Positions 17,422-27,164 are shown, numbered from the stretch's first letter. The stretch: DNA of 52,322 bases from Magnetococcales bacterium WMHbin3 (GCA_002753185.1 PDZX01000026.1:1-52322), one strand, 5' to 3'. Numbers and translations: made by a program. Notes: generated by a model from the sequence alone, not told the origin.

Positions 17422-17808
17422 TTGGACTCCATTCCCCCCTGGCGCGTTACGGACCGGAATGGCCCTGGTCAGCCCTTTCTTAAGTAAAGCACTCCTCGTG
17501 CCATAATTCAAACAAAAAGTGAACACACCGTTCATCAAGGAAAATACGCTATTTTCTTATATCTGAATTTGCGTTGGGAATCCTTGGGATAGAATGCGTG
17601 TATATTGATTTATTTCGTTAAATATTAACCTAAATATAATCAGACTGCACAAACCAAGGCAGAATTGTCACGTTCGGTATCATTCCGTATGAGTGCGTTA
17701 CCATAATTACGGGAACCATCAAACGCAATCCAGGTCAAAAGGTTCAAATGCCATATTCCATGGTCGGGGGGGAAGGAGAATTTAGTTAATAATAGTCAGG
17801 AGGTCGCC
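17422..17808. other. Intergenic region upstream of the fatty-acid operon
   Basis: 387 bp with no supported gene, AT-rich in the middle (17530-17700). It should contain the promoters of both flanking genes. The best element on the plus strand is TAGAAT at 17590-17595 with TTGCGT 15 bp upstream, a weak spacing. A 6-bp direct repeat TTGGGA (17574 and 17584) lies over the same site. No hairpin riboswitch is obvious. Confidence 0.4.
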
Positions 17809-18675
17809 ATGAGTGGGAAAGTGACGGATCCATTGAAAAGCCGCGTTGTGAAATGGCTCATGGAAGAAGAACCGCCCCAAGGACTGCCCTTGAGCGACTA
17901 CGCGCGCATCGCCAACGCCATCTCCCCCGGCGACGTGCTCCTGGTGGAGGGCCGCAGCCGCATCAGCCGGGTGATCAAGGCCATCACCCAAAGCGTGTGG
18001 TCCCACTCGGCCCTCTACATCGGCACCCTCAACGACCTCCCGGAACCCTGGCTGCGCAAAAAAATCAGCGAACACATCCAAGCCGACCCGGAAGAACGCC
18101 TCATCATCGAGGCCGTCCTGGGACAAGGGGTGATCGTCTCCCCGCTGTCGATCTACCGCCAGGAACACATCCGCATCTGCCGGCCCAAGGGGATCCTCCC
18201 CCAGGACGTGCGCCGCGTCATCACCCATGCCGTCAACCGCCTCGGTCACGGCTACGACCTGCGCATGATCATCGACCTGGGCCGCCTGCTCCTCCCCTGG
18301 GCCATTATCCCCCGGCGCTGGCGCTCCACCCTCTTCGGCCACCGGGCCGGCCCGGAACTCAAAACCGTCTGCTCGTGCATGCTGGCCGAGGCCTTCCAAT
18401 CGGTTCGCTTCCCCATCGTCCCGGTGGTGCAACGCGATGTCCAGGGCCGGCTGATCCTCTATCCACGCAACAGCAAACTCTTCATGCCCAGGGACTTCGA
18501 CCACTCGCCCTACTTCGAGATCGTCAAATACCCACTGGTCAGCTTCGACGACCTGGCCAACTACCACAACCTCCCATGGGAAACCCGCGGGATGATCTGT
18601 GACGATGACCAAAACTGTCGCGTCCCCGAAGACGCGGCTCCGGCAACCCCAGGCTCAGTGCTCGCAAGGAGGTAA
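17809..18675 (+). CDS. YiiX-like permuted papain-fold hydrolase
   Basis: 288 residues. The call rests on the paired motifs of the YiiX/YaeF (permuted NlpC/P60-like) family: ISPGDVLLVEG, the catalytic His in VWSHSALYIG, and a later Cys in TVCSCMLAEAFQS. There is no signal peptide, so it is cytoplasmic or peripheral. Family members are thought to cleave amide or thioester bonds, some in lipids. An AGGAGG lies 7 bases before the ATG. It is the first gene of the unit and fadE follows after 5 bp, which suggests a job in acyl-chain metabolism. Confidence 0.75.
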   Translation: MSGKVTDPLKSRVVKWLMEEEPPQGLPLSDYARIANAISPGDVLLVEGRSRISRVIKAITQSVWSHSALYIGTLNDLPEPWLRKKISEHIQADPEERLIIEAVLGQGVIVSPLSIYRQEHIRICRPKGILPQDVRRVITHAVNRLGHGYDLRMIIDLGRLLLPWAIIPRRWRSTLFGHRAGPELKTVCSCMLAEAFQSVRFPIVPVVQRDVQGRLILYPRNSKLFMPRDFDHSPYFEIVKYPLVSFDDLANYHNLPWETRGMICDDDQNCRVPEDAAPATPGSVLARR

Positions 18676-18680
18676 CCACG

Positions 18681-20966
18681 ATGAACACCACCCTGATGAT
18701 CACCATCGGCTCCCTGGCGGTAATCGCCCTCCTGCTGTGGCCCGGTCCCGCACGACGCCGCATCGTCACCACGCCGATCCTCGCCGCCTTCCGACGCGCC
18801 CTGCCACCCTTGTCGCAAACCGAACGCGAGGCCCTGGAGGCCGGCACGGTCTGGTGGGACCGCGACCTGTTCGGCGGCAAACCGGATTGGCGCCGCCTCC
18901 TCGCCCTCCCGGCGCCCCACCTCACCCCGGAAGAAGAGGCCTTCCTCGAAGGACCGGTCAACGAACTCTGCCGCCGGCTCGACGACTGGGCCATCGAACA
19001 ACGCCACCACGACCTCCCCCCGGAGATCTGGCGCTTCCTCAAGCAACACCGCTTCCTCGGTCTGATCATCCCCCGCGACTGGGGCGGCCTGGGGTTTTCC
19101 GCGCTCGCCCACTCCGAGGTGGTCAGCCGCATCGCCAGCCGCAGCGTCACCGCCGCCGTCACGGTCATGGTCCCCAACTCCCTGGGACCCGCCGAACTCC
19201 TCCTCCACTACGGCACCGCAGAACAAAAGAAACGCTATCTCCCACGCCTGGCCAAGGGCGAGGAGATCCCCTGCTTCGCCCTCACCAGCCCAGACGCCGG
19301 CAGCGATGCCGGCGCCATGCCGGATACCGGCGTGGTGGAGATCGGCTCGTTCCAGGGCAGAAACGGCGTCCTGGGCATCCGCCTCAACTGGAACAAACGC
19401 TACATCACCCTGGCCCCGGTGGCCACGGTGCTCGGCCTCGCCTTCCGGCTCCTCGACCCGGAAAACCGCCTCGGCAAGGGCAAGGAACCGGGCATCACCC
19501 TGGCCCTGATTCCCACCAGTCTGCCCGGCATCACCATCGGCAGCCGCCATGACCCCATGGGCGTCCCGTTCCTCAACGGCCCCACCCAGGGCAGGAACGT
19601 CTTCATCCCCGCAGAGTGGATCATCGGCGGTCCCGAACGGGCCGGCCATGGATGGCGCATGCTCATGGAACGCCTTGCGGAGGGGCGTTCCATCTCCCTG
19701 CCCGCGCTGAGCGTGGGCGCGGACAAGCTGGCGGTGCGCGCCGCCGGGGCTTACGCCCTCGTTCGCCGCCAGTTCAATACCCCCATCGGCGCCTTCGAGG
19801 GGGTGGCGGACCTGCTGGGCCGCATGGCCGGCGAAACCTACCGCGCCGACGCGGCCCGCCGCATGACCGCCGGCGCCGTCACCCAGGGCGAACGCCCCTC
19901 GGTCGTCTCCGCCCTGGTGAAATACCAACTCACCGAAGGGATGCGCCGCGTGGTCAACGACGCCATGGACATCTTCGGTGGGGCCGCCATCTGCAAGGGT
20001 CCCCGCAACCTCATGGCCCCGGTCTATCAATCCATCCCCATCGGCATCACCGTGGAAGGGGCCAACATCCTCACCCGCTCCATGATCGTCTTCGGCCAGG
20101 GGGCGATGCGCTCCCACCCCTGGCTGCTCAAGGAACTGCGCGCCGCCGGCAACCCGGACCAGCCGGCGGCCCTGCGGGATTTCGACCACGCCTTCTTCGG
20201 CCACATCGCCTTCTCCCTGGGCAATGGCGTGCGCGCCTTCCTCCTCGGCCTGACCAACGGCTGGCCGGTGCGCGCCCCGGTCCCCGGCATGCCGGCGCGC
20301 CACTTCCGGCGGCTCTCCCGCATGAGCGCTGCCTTCGCCCTGACCGCCGACGTGGCCCTGGGCATTCTGCAAGGCCGCCTGAAACGCAAGGAGAGCCTCT
20401 CCGGCCGCCTGGCCGACGTGCTTTCCCATCTCTATCTGGCCTCTGCCGTCCTCAAGCGCCACGCCGACGACGGCCTGCCGGAAGCGGATCTCCCCCTGGT
20501 GGAGATGGCCATCGACGACAGCCTCTTCCGGATCCAGGAAGGGCTGGTCGGGGTGCTGGATAATTTTCCCAATCGTCCGGTGGCCTGGCTTCTGAGGCGG
20601 GTGGTATTTCCGCTGGGGCTGCCTTTCGAACGCCCCAAGGACAGCCTCGGACACCAACTGGCCCGGCTGACCATGGCCCCCTCGGCCACGCGGGACCGCC
20701 TGACCGGCGGCATCTTCCTCCCGGACGACCCGAACGAACCCTTGGCCCGGCTGGAAGCGGCCCTGGTGCAATGCCTCTCCACTGCCCCGCTGGAAGACAA
20801 ACTGCGTCGCGCCGGCTTCAACAACAACCCGGAAGCCGCACGCGCCGCCGGGATCATCACCCCGCTGGAGGCCGCCCGTCTCAAGGCCACCCAAACGGCC
20901 CGCTCCGGCTGCATCCAGGTCAACGATTTTCCGGCAACCCTCCACATCGAGGAGAAGGCGGCATGA
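18681..20966 (+). CDS. fadE: Acyl-CoA dehydrogenase FadE
   Basis: 761 residues (E. coli FadE 814). An N-terminal membrane helix (residues ~5-22) precedes the acyl-CoA dehydrogenase N- and middle domains (IIPRDWGGLGFS, CFALTSPDAGSDAG) and the catalytic-domain region GITVEGANILTRSMI with the Glu. A DUF1974 C-terminal domain typical of FadE completes it. It catalyses the first, FAD-linked oxidation of acyl-CoA. AAGGAGG lies upstream of the ATG. The stop overlaps fadI (ATGA). Confidence 0.95.
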   Translation: MNTTLMITIGSLAVIALLLWPGPARRRIVTTPILAAFRRALPPLSQTEREALEAGTVWWDRDLFGGKPDWRRLLALPAPHLTPEEEAFLEGPVNELCRRLDDWAIEQRHHDLPPEIWRFLKQHRFLGLIIPRDWGGLGFSALAHSEVVSRIASRSVTAAVTVMVPNSLGPAELLLHYGTAEQKKRYLPRLAKGEEIPCFALTSPDAGSDAGAMPDTGVVEIGSFQGRNGVLGIRLNWNKRYITLAPVATVLGLAFRLLDPENRLGKGKEPGITLALIPTSLPGITIGSRHDPMGVPFLNGPTQGRNVFIPAEWIIGGPERAGHGWRMLMERLAEGRSISLPALSVGADKLAVRAAGAYALVRRQFNTPIGAFEGVADLLGRMAGETYRADAARRMTAGAVTQGERPSVVSALVKYQLTEGMRRVVNDAMDIFGGAAICKGPRNLMAPVYQSIPIGITVEGANILTRSMIVFGQGAMRSHPWLLKELRAAGNPDQPAALRDFDHAFFGHIAFSLGNGVRAFLLGLTNGWPVRAPVPGMPARHFRRLSRMSAAFALTADVALGILQGRLKRKESLSGRLADVLSHLYLASAVLKRHADDGLPEADLPLVEMAIDDSLFRIQEGLVGVLDNFPNRPVAWLLRRVVFPLGLPFERPKDSLGHQLARLTMAPSATRDRLTGGIFLPDDPNEPLARLEAALVQCLSTAPLEDKLRRAGFNNNPEAARAAGIITPLEAARLKATQTARSGCIQVNDFPATLHIEEKAA

Positions 20967-22264
20967 ACACCGAATCCACGCAAGTCAACTCATGGGCCTA
21001 TCTGGTGGATGGCCTGCGCACCCCCTTCCTGAAGGCGCGCGGACCCGGCAATCCGTTCTCGGCGGCTGACCTGGCGGTGGCTGCGGGCCGTTCGCTGCTG
21101 CTGCGGCAACCCTTCGCCCCCTCGCAACTGGACGAGGTGATCCTGGGGTGCGTCGTGCCGGCCGCCGACGAGGCCAATATCGCCCGTGTCGCCGCCCTGC
21201 GCATGGGATGCGGCCCCGGCGTCACCGCCTGGACCGTGCAGCGCAACTGCGCTTCGGGCATGCAGGCCGTGGATTCGGCGGTGCGTCACATCATGGCGGG
21301 CCAGGCACACCTGATCCTGGCCGGAGGCGTGGAGGCCATGAGCCATGCCCCGCTGCAACTCGACGCCCCCTTCACCGACTGGCTGGTGGGCTTGCGCGCC
21401 TGCCGGGGGTGGCGGCAAAAACTGACCCACCTGCGCCGCATGCCCCTGCCGCGACCCTTCCCGGTGCTGCTCAAGGGCCTCAAGGATCCGATCATCGGAC
21501 TCTCCATGGGACAGACCGCCGAGCATCTGGCTCACCGCTTCGGCATCGACCGGGCCGCCATGGACGCCTACGCCCTGGCAAGCCATCTGCGCGCCGCGCG
21601 GGCCATGCGGGAAGGCCATCTGAAGGACGAGGAGGTGATGCTCGCCGACAAGAGCGGTCGGGTCCAGGCCGCCGACGACGGCCCCCGCCCCGACTCCACC
21701 CTGGAGAAACTGGCCACCCTGCCCCCGGTCTTCGACCGACCCTGGGGCAGGATCACGGCGGGCAACAGCGCGCAGGTCTCGGACGGGGCCTGCTGGCTGC
21801 TGTTGGCCAGCCCAAGGGCAGTGGCGGAATACAACCTCACCCCGCTGGCCCGCGTCTCGCCGGCCGCCTGGGCCGGACTGGCCCCGGAAAACATGGGCCT
21901 CGGTCCGGTCCATGCCATGGCCAGGCTGCTCGCGGAACACCACCTCGCCCCACAGGACGTGGACGCCTGGGAGATCAACGAGGCCTTCGCCGCACAGGTC
22001 CTGGCCTGCCAGCGCGCCATGGCGGACGAGAGTTATTGCCAGACCGAGATCGGTCTGCCCGGCGCCCTGGGCGAGATCCCGGAAGAACGGCTGAACGTGG
22101 ATGGGGGCGCCATCGCCCTGGGTCATCCGGTGGGCGCGAGCGGCGCGCGCATCGTGTTGCACCTGGCCCGCCTGCTCGCCAGGGTTGGCGGCGGACGGGG
22201 CGTGGCCTCGCTTTGCATCGGCGGCGGACAGGGCGGCGCGATGCTGGTGGAAAACGCGGCATGA
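20963..22264 (+). CDS. fadI: 3-ketoacyl-CoA thiolase
   Basis: 433 residues from the ATG at 20963 that overlaps the fadE stop; the frame is open further upstream but that part is fadE. Thiolase signatures are VQRNCASGMQAVDSA with the nucleophilic Cys, EINEAFAAQVLAC, GGAIALGHPVGASGAR with the His, and SLCIGGGQGGAM with the second Cys. Length matches FadI better than FadA (~390). The gene precedes its alpha-subunit partner fadJ, as in E. coli fadIJ. Confidence 0.93.
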   Translation: MNTESTQVNSWAYLVDGLRTPFLKARGPGNPFSAADLAVAAGRSLLLRQPFAPSQLDEVILGCVVPAADEANIARVAALRMGCGPGVTAWTVQRNCASGMQAVDSAVRHIMAGQAHLILAGGVEAMSHAPLQLDAPFTDWLVGLRACRGWRQKLTHLRRMPLPRPFPVLLKGLKDPIIGLSMGQTAEHLAHRFGIDRAAMDAYALASHLRAARAMREGHLKDEEVMLADKSGRVQAADDGPRPDSTLEKLATLPPVFDRPWGRITAGNSAQVSDGACWLLLASPRAVAEYNLTPLARVSPAAWAGLAPENMGLGPVHAMARLLAEHHLAPQDVDAWEINEAFAAQVLACQRAMADESYCQTEIGLPGALGEIPEERLNVDGGAIALGHPVGASGARIVLHLARLLARVGGGRGVASLCIGGGQGGAMLVENAA

Positions 22265-22288
22265 CCGCCTACCCGAAGGAGAACGAAC

Positions 22289-24478
22289 ATGAACACCACC
22301 TGGGATGAATTGCGCATCTGGCGCTGCCGGGAAATGGAGGATGGCATCCTCCAACTCGTCATGGACGACCCGGATCGCTCAGTCAATCTTTTGTCACATG
22401 ACGCCCTGACGGAGCTTTCCACCATTCTGCGCGACCTGGGGCACTACCCACCCAAGGCGCTGGTGATCCGCTCCGGCAAGAAGGGCGGATTCATCGCCGG
22501 AGCCGACGTGGCCGCCTTCGAGAAGGAGACGGACCCGGCCCGGCTGGCGGCCTATGTCCGGCTGGGACACACGGTGATGGACGGCCTGGACGCCATGCCC
22601 TTCCCGACCCTGGCGGTGATCCACGGCCACTGCCTGGGAGGAGGACTGGAGCTGGCCCTGGCCTGCGATCACCGGGTGGTGGTGGAGGACCCCGCCACCC
22701 GCCTGGGGCTGCCCGAAGTGCAGTTGGGCATCCATCCCGGCTTCGGCGGCACCGTCCGGTTGCCCGCGCTCATCGGCCACGCGGCGGCCATGCCCCTGAT
22801 GCTCTCCGGTCGCACCATCGGCGCGCGGGAGGCGGCACGCCTGGGCCTGGCCGACGCGGCGGTCCCGGCGCGGCAACTGGACGCAGCGGTACGGAGCATT
22901 CTCACCGCGCCCAAGGCGGCCAAACACCCGCCGCTCTGGTCGCGGGCGCTGGCTTACTGGCCGCTGCGACCCCTGGCGGCCCACGTCTGGAAACGGGCCA
23001 CCGAAACCAAGGCGCCACAAGCCCACTATCCGGCCCCCCACGCCCTGATCGATCTGTGGGCGAACCTGGCCAACGACCCGGAAGCCATGCTGCGCGCGGA
23101 ACGGGAGTCGGTGGCCGGTCTGGCCATGAGCGATCCGGCGCGACAACTCACCCGGCTGTTCTTCCTGCGGGAGCGCCTGAAGGGCCTGGGCAAGGGCCGT
23201 TGCACCCGTGAATGCCACCTGCACGTGGTGGGAGGCGGGGTGATGGGCGGCGACATCGCGGCCTGGTGCGCCCTCAAGGGGTTGACGGTGACAATCCAGG
23301 ACGCCAGCCCGGAACGGCTGGGACCGCTGTTCGCGCGGGCGGCGCGGCTCTTTGCCGCCAAGGCCGGCGGCAGCACGCAGGCCCGGGCGGCCATGGACCG
23401 CCTGATCCCCGATCCGCGCGGCGACGGCGTGGCCAGGGCGGACGTGGTGATCGAGGCCATCAGCGAAAGCCTCACGGCCAAACAGGGGCTGCTGCGCAGC
23501 CTGGAACCCCGCATGCAACCGGACGCCCTGCTGGCGACCAACACCTCGGCGCTCTCCCTGCGCGACCTGGCGTCGGTCCTGAAACGGCCCAACCGGCTGG
23601 TGGGTCTGCATTTCTTCAATCCGGTGGACAAGATGCAACTCGTCGAGGTGGTGCGCGGCCCCAATACCAGCGCCCTGACCATGGAACGGGCCTGCGCCTT
23701 CGCGGTGCTGGTGGACCGCCTGCCCTTGCCGGTACGGGATGGACCGGGTTTCCTCATCAACCGGTTGCTGATGCCCTATCTGCTGGAAGCGGTGCTCATG
23801 GTCGAGGAAGGGATCGCGGTGGAGGCCATCGACACGGCGGCCAGACGGTTCGGCATGCCCATGGGACCCTTGCTGCTGGCCGATCAGGTGGGTCTGGACA
23901 TCGTCGCCTCGGTGGCCAACACCCTCTCGTCCACCCTGAACTTCCCCTCCCCCGCCATTCTGCACGCCATGGTGGCCGACGGCCATCTGGGCAAGAAGAG
24001 CGGACAGGGTTTCTACCATCACCCCGCCGGCAAGGCGCCCAGAGCGGCGCGACCCGGCGCGGCGGCCCCTGAGGAGGTCACCGACCGGCTGATCCTGCCC
24101 ATGGTGAACATGGCCATGACCACCCTCAGGGAACGGATCGTCATGGACGCGGACCTCCTGGATGCCGGGATGGTCTTCGGGGCCGGATTCGCCCCGTTTC
24201 GCGGCGGGCCGCTGAGTCATGCCCGCGAACTGGGCCGGGAGAAGCTCCTGCAACGGCTGCGCCGGCTCTCCCTGCGTTACCCGGAACGCATGACCCTGGA
24301 CCCGGGATGGGAAACGTTTGCCTTGACCTCGAACAAGAACGGCCTGGAGGTGAACCATGAACACGAACGCCTGTCCCGGTGGGGAGGTCATCCTGCCACG
24401 CTTGGCGAAAACGTTGTCCGGCTTGTTCCAGGAGCGGGTGGCTCGTTCCCGGACGCAAACCGCGTATCTCCAGTTTGA
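22289..24478 (+). CDS. fadJ: Fatty oxidation complex alpha subunit (enoyl-CoA hydratase / 3-hydroxyacyl-CoA dehydrogenase)
   Basis: 729 residues in FadJ order. The crotonase domain (1-~200) has FIAGADVAAF and HGHCLGGGLELALAC with the oxyanion-hole Gly and catalytic Glu region LPEVQLGIHPGFGG. The NAD-binding domain starts at LHVVGGGVMGGDIAAW (~307), and C-terminal 3HCDH domains (HFFNPVDKMQ, DGPGFLINRLL) follow. AAGGAG precedes the ATG. The family normally ends near the DPGWE at 24301-24313. Here about 55 more residues follow, and the last 122 bp overlap fadD out of frame. A stop in the +1 frame at 24324-24326 hints at a lost stop through an old frameshift. Confidence 0.93.
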   Translation: MNTTWDELRIWRCREMEDGILQLVMDDPDRSVNLLSHDALTELSTILRDLGHYPPKALVIRSGKKGGFIAGADVAAFEKETDPARLAAYVRLGHTVMDGLDAMPFPTLAVIHGHCLGGGLELALACDHRVVVEDPATRLGLPEVQLGIHPGFGGTVRLPALIGHAAAMPLMLSGRTIGAREAARLGLADAAVPARQLDAAVRSILTAPKAAKHPPLWSRALAYWPLRPLAAHVWKRATETKAPQAHYPAPHALIDLWANLANDPEAMLRAERESVAGLAMSDPARQLTRLFFLRERLKGLGKGRCTRECHLHVVGGGVMGGDIAAWCALKGLTVTIQDASPERLGPLFARAARLFAAKAGGSTQARAAMDRLIPDPRGDGVARADVVIEAISESLTAKQGLLRSLEPRMQPDALLATNTSALSLRDLASVLKRPNRLVGLHFFNPVDKMQLVEVVRGPNTSALTMERACAFAVLVDRLPLPVRDGPGFLINRLLMPYLLEAVLMVEEGIAVEAIDTAARRFGMPMGPLLLADQVGLDIVASVANTLSSTLNFPSPAILHAMVADGHLGKKSGQGFYHHPAGKAPRAARPGAAAPEEVTDRLILPMVNMAMTTLRERIVMDADLLDAGMVFGAGFAPFRGGPLSHARELGREKLLQRLRRLSLRYPERMTLDPGWETFALTSNKNGLEVNHEHERLSRWGGHPATLGENVVRLVPGAGGSFPDANRVSPV

Positions 24479-26165
24479 CGCCGGGGAAGGCGTCTGGCGG
24501 GGGACCACCTGGGGCGAAATGGAGACCCTGGCGAATCGCTGGCGGGCCGCCATGCTCCAGGAGGGTCTGGAGATCGGCGATCGCGCGGCGATCATGCTCG
24601 ACAACTGCCGGGAGTGGGTGCTGTTCGATCAGGCCGCCCTGGGGCTTGGCGCGATCGTGGTGCCCCTGTTCGTCAACGATCGCCCGGAGTCGGTGGTGCA
24701 TATCCTGAGGGATTCGGGCGCCCGGTTGCTGTTGGTGCGGGATCACGCGGCCTGGACGCCGCTGCTGCCCTACCGCGAGCAACTGCCCGATCTGCAACGG
24801 GTGGTCTGCCTGGAGGATGCCGGGTCCGGGGATCCGCTGGTCATCTCCCTGGCCGCCTGGCTGCCCGAAGAGGGGAGTCCACCCCGGCTCAACCACTCCG
24901 GCGAGTACGTGGCCACGCTGGTCTACACCTCCGGCACCACGGGCGCGCCCAAGGGGGTGGTGCTGACCCATCGGAACCTGCTCTACAATGCCTGGGGCGG
25001 ATTCCAGGCCATTCCGGTCAACGGGGGGGATCTGTTTCTGTCGTTCCTGCCCCTGTCGCATGCCCTGGAACGGACGGCGGGCTACTATCTGCCCATGCTG
25101 GGTGGCGCGCCGGTGGCCTTTGCCCGCTCCATCGCCCATCTGGCGGAAGATTTTCAAAGTGTGCGACCCACGGTGTTCATCTCGGTCCCGCGCATTTTCG
25201 AACGGGCGCGGGCCACGGTCCAAAGCAAACTGGAGCACGCGCCGGCCTGGCGGCGCCGTCTGTTCGATCTGACCCGCGAGGTGGGTTGGCAACGGTTCCA
25301 GGCGCGGCAGGCGGGCGGTTGGCGCCCAGGCATGCTGCTCTGGCCACTATTGAAAAGACTGGTGGCGGATCGGGTGCTGGAGCGGTTCGGGGGCCGGGTG
25401 CGGGTGGCGGTGAGCGGCGGCGCCCGTCTGGACCTGGAGACCGCCCGGTTTTTCCTCGGCCTTGGGCTGCCCCTGGTGCAAGGGTACGGCCTGAGCGAGG
25501 CCGGCCCGGTGGTGAGCGTCAACACCCTGGAGCACAACACCCCGGAGAATGTGGGCGCGCCGCTGCCCGGCACCGAGGTCACCATTGGCGCCCAGGACGA
25601 ACTGCTGGTGCGGGGTCCTGGCGTGATGGCCGGCTATTGGCGCAATCCGGAGGCGACCCGGCAGGCGATCGACGCCGCCGGCTGGCTGCATACCGGGGAT
25701 CAGGCGCGTCTGGAAGGGGGCCGGGTGCGCATCAAGGGGCGCATCAAGGACATCATCGTGATGGCCAATGGCCTGAAGATCTCGCCCAGCGACGTGGAAG
25801 AGGCCATCGCGGCGGATCCGCTCTTCTCCCAGGTGGTGGTGGTCGGGGAGGCGCGTCCCTTCCTGACCGCGCTGGCGGTGATGGATCAGGAGCGGCGCCG
25901 GGCCTGGCTGGGCAATCTCGGTTTGGATCCCAACTCCCCGGAGTCGTTGGCCAGTCCGCAATTCCGCGACCTGCTGCTGGCGCGGGTGCAGGAGCTGATG
26001 CGCCGTTTCCCCGGCTTCGCCATGATCCGGGCCATCACTCCTTTGAATGACCCATGGACCGTGGACAACGGTTTTATCACGCCCACTCTGAAACCGAAGC
26101 GAAAACGCATCCTGGAGGCGTTCGCGGAACAGGTGGAGGGGATGTACCAGGGACACGCGGCGTGA
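24357..26165 (+). CDS. fadD: Long-chain acyl-CoA synthetase
   Basis: 602 residues of the ANL superfamily, FAA1/long-chain type. Motifs: LVYTSGTTGAPKG (phosphate loop), YGLSEAGPVV, LHTGDQARLE, GRIKDIIVMANGLKISPSDV (A8 hinge), and a C-terminal Lys in ITPTLKPKRKRIL. It activates fatty acids with ATP and CoA, feeding the upstream genes. GGAGG lies 7 bases before the ATG at 24357, inside fadJ. The last 167 bp of homology recur at 29592-29758. Confidence 0.92.
   Translation: MNTNACPGGEVILPRLAKTLSGLFQERVARSRTQTAYLQFDAGEGVWRGTTWGEMETLANRWRAAMLQEGLEIGDRAAIMLDNCREWVLFDQAALGLGAIVVPLFVNDRPESVVHILRDSGARLLLVRDHAAWTPLLPYREQLPDLQRVVCLEDAGSGDPLVISLAAWLPEEGSPPRLNHSGEYVATLVYTSGTTGAPKGVVLTHRNLLYNAWGGFQAIPVNGGDLFLSFLPLSHALERTAGYYLPMLGGAPVAFARSIAHLAEDFQSVRPTVFISVPRIFERARATVQSKLEHAPAWRRRLFDLTREVGWQRFQARQAGGWRPGMLLWPLLKRLVADRVLERFGGRVRVAVSGGARLDLETARFFLGLGLPLVQGYGLSEAGPVVSVNTLEHNTPENVGAPLPGTEVTIGAQDELLVRGPGVMAGYWRNPEATRQAIDAAGWLHTGDQARLEGGRVRIKGRIKDIIVMANGLKISPSDVEEAIAADPLFSQVVVVGEARPFLTALAVMDQERRRAWLGNLGLDPNSPESLASPQFRDLLLARVQELMRRFPGFAMIRAITPLNDPWTVDNGFITPTLKPKRKRILEAFAEQVEGMYQGHAA
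26103..26143 (+). repeat. Copy A of 41-bp identical core, fadD 3' end direct repeat
   Basis: These 41 bases are identical to 29718-29758. They lie inside a longer ungapped 167-bp alignment (25977-26143 against 29592-29758) with 15 mismatches by my count, or 91% identity. The two copies bracket the ParB-ATPase/TOPRIM cassette in the same orientation. Confidence 0.9.
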
Positions 26166-26175
26166 GCCGGTTCTC

Positions 26176-26201
26176 CCTGCCCCGGCGCGCGCCGGGGCAG
26201 G
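26176..26201. terminator. Perfect 26-bp GC-rich palindrome after fadD
   Basis: CCTGCCCCGGCGC and its exact reverse complement abut with no loop (13+13), starting 11 bp after the fadD stop. It would form a very stable hairpin. No T-run follows on either strand, so rho-independent termination is not assured. It may instead mark the junction between the fatty-acid operon and the AT-rich cassette. Confidence 0.5.
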
Positions 26202-26293
26202 AGGAATGTGGCCGGAGAGAGGAACAAAAGCAATTAAATAAATTAAGTTTTCGAAGAAAGTCCAGCCAGAAGATAATCAAGCACTCTCATGCG

Positions 26294-27164
26294 TCACCTC
26301 AAAAAGTCTTCAACAAATCTGACAAATGCCTTGGTTGTGTTGCAGGCATCAAGAGAGTCCTTTGTGATGAATCCAGACTGCCCCAAAACGACACTTAAAG
26401 ACGAGCCAGGTTTTTTTCTTTGTCCAACAGTAGTTAGTACTGCCTTGTGATATTTTGCTGTCTCGGCTACAGATACCTTCACTTCTTGTTGATCTGTATT
26501 CCACACAAACATCTCACTAATCACCCGTTTTGCACTATCGACTATAGATTTGTTATCCTCATGAAACTCAAACATTGGTAACAACAAATCTTCCAAAGTA
26601 CCTTTTTCTTGGGTACCTCCCTATGCAAAAAAAAGCTTTATCTTCTGCTATGCGTCCATAAACTGAATTTGAGTCTTTCCATGCACCAGAAATAAACTCT
26701 TTTTCACCTATTCGATAAAATTCAATTTTGAGACGTTCTGCAATAGCTGCGACTCCATCAGCATCAATATCGTACAAAAACAGGTACTTTATTGATTGAG
26801 CGATCTTTTCTGCTCCCTGGGAAAAGATATGCTTCTGCTCGAACAGTGAAATATATCCAGAGAGAAGATTACGAATGCTTTCATACTTATCCTTTCCGCC
26901 ACAGTTATAGATAAACACCATCTGATATTCTTTTGATAAAACCGTGTCAGGCAGAAAAAACTTATGAGACATATCCAGCGACATGTCTTGAGCAGCATGC
27001 ATTTGTACGGCTGTTTTAAATAATTTATCAAATGGTGAAGGCATTTCTGAAAATTTAAGTTTTTTATTCCCAAAACCCATAATGAGATCAAAAACCATTT
27101 TCACGAATGCGGAGTCATGTGGACCTTCACAAAAAATCAGCAGGACATTCACTTCATCGCTCAT
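26294..27164 (-). pseudogene. TOPRIM (DUF3226-like) protein, interrupted by a frameshift
   Basis: The reading from 27164 starts MSDEVNVLLIFCEGPHDSAF and carries the TOPRIM acidic residues E13 and D132/D134/D136 (YDIDADG). It shifts frame near 26618 and ends early at 26568. The next frame continues with GTQEKGTLEDLLLPM and runs to 26294. Removing one base (the T at 26618, within CCTCCC) restores FFCIGGTQEKGTLEDLLLP, the conserved DUF3226 ending, and a protein of ~290 residues. The start overlaps the ATPase stop (ATGA). TOPRIM partners of SMC-like ATPases are nucleases in OLD, Gabija and PARIS-type systems. The frameshift could be real, a sequencing error, or recoding. Confidence 0.75.

Noticed and set aside
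17422..17538. Upstream extension of the receiver-MBL gene to 17538
   Set aside because: The receiver begins cleanly at the TTG at 17421 with a GGAG spaced 9 bases before it. The added residues are not receiver-like.
18561..20945. 794-codon minus-strand frame opposite fadE
   Set aside because: Shadow of fadE. The Gly/Glu/His-rich sequence has no domain signatures.
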